Below, piece by piece: positions 6,022-6,113 of a DNA stretch of 6,113 nt. The notes below the pieces were generated by a model. It was not told the origin of the DNA. It searched no databases and saw nothing but the letters and a program-made list of their open reading frames with translations. This DNA comes from Paracoccaceae bacterium. GTDB lineage: Bacteria > Pseudomonadota > Alphaproteobacteria > Rhodobacterales > Rhodobacteraceae. Position 1 is the stretch's first letter. Every line of letters starts with the position of its first letter. The DNA is taken from contig DQCI01000260.1 in NCBI GenBank assembly GCA_003545125.1, forward strand, positions 3,253-9,365. Reading direction: 5' to 3'. A program made the translations under genes and the position numbers.

Positions 6022-6113
6022 ATGCGGGGGATGTTGGCAAAGCGATTCGCTGGCATAGCCGGTCTTGTGGTGCTCGCCGCCTGCAGCGGGGGCGACCCTG
6101 AACTGATGAACAT
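6022..6113 (+). CDS. Lipoprotein, probable BamF/DUF3035 family (3' end outside window)
   Basis: Only the first 30 codons are in the window. They encode a typical lipoprotein signal peptide. It has a basic start (MRGMLAKR), a hydrophobic core (FAGIAGLVVL) and the lipobox LAAC at residues 18-21, with Cys21 as the expected lipidated residue. Ser at +2, not Asp, predicts outer-membrane sorting. The following GGDPELMNI resembles the start of mature DUF3035 proteins, which are named BamF as an alphaproteobacterial subunit of the beta-barrel assembly machine. I also recall such a gene after lspA in Rhodobacterales. The lipoprotein call is firm. The BamF assignment rests on about nine residues and on context, so another short lipoprotein is possible. 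It would be matured by the LspA encoded 53 bases upstream. Confidence 0.7.
   Translation, partial: MRGMLAKRFAGIAGLVVLAACSGGDPELMN

Overview
The window is a stretch of chromosomal housekeeping DNA with high GC content and G/C-rich third codon positions. The likely source is an alphaproteobacterium of the Rhodobacterales (Roseobacter/Paracoccus-type). That placement rests on four things: a DUF1674/SDHAF4-type small protein, a heparinase II/III-family protein directly upstream of purH, the alphaproteobacterial form of LspA, and a short BamF-like lipoprotein start after lspA. It is inferred from gene content and motifs, not from a database search.

Layout, left to right. Bases 1-474 (+) hold the C-terminal part of dapB (lysine/diaminopimelate synthesis), cut by the window edge. 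Bases 534-713 (-) encode a 59-residue SDHAF4-like protein convergent with dapB. A 64-bp divergent intergenic region separates it from rsmB (778-2049, +), a 16S rRNA cytosine-5 methyltransferase. A strong-looking sigma70-type promoter (GTGACA, 17-nt spacer, TATGAT; 2046-2074) starts inside the rsmB stop codon. It probably drives a cluster of heparinase II/III-family protein (2127-3872, GTG start), purH (3874-5463) and lspA (5477-5968), with gaps of 1 and 13 bases. The right edge (6022-6113) holds the start of a lipoprotein with a clear lipobox, probably the BamF/DUF3035 family.

How they relate. DapB feeds meso-diaminopimelate and lysine synthesis. The SDHAF4-like protein would help assemble succinate dehydrogenase. 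RsmB modifies the small ribosomal subunit. PurH makes IMP. LspA matures lipoproteins, and the next gene encodes a lipoprotein substrate with a probable role in outer-membrane protein assembly. The functionally odd member is the heparinase-like protein. It has no signal peptide that I can see and appears translationally coupled to a purine gene.

I saw no mobile element, CRISPR array, tRNA, rRNA or prophage signal. No stretch above 300 bases lacks a gene. I did not find a convincing new biological system. The points most worth a second look are the orphan heparinase-like protein and its promoter, a GANTC methylation site on that promoter's -10 element, the vicinal cysteines in LspA, and the second promoter-like element that overlaps a stop codon.
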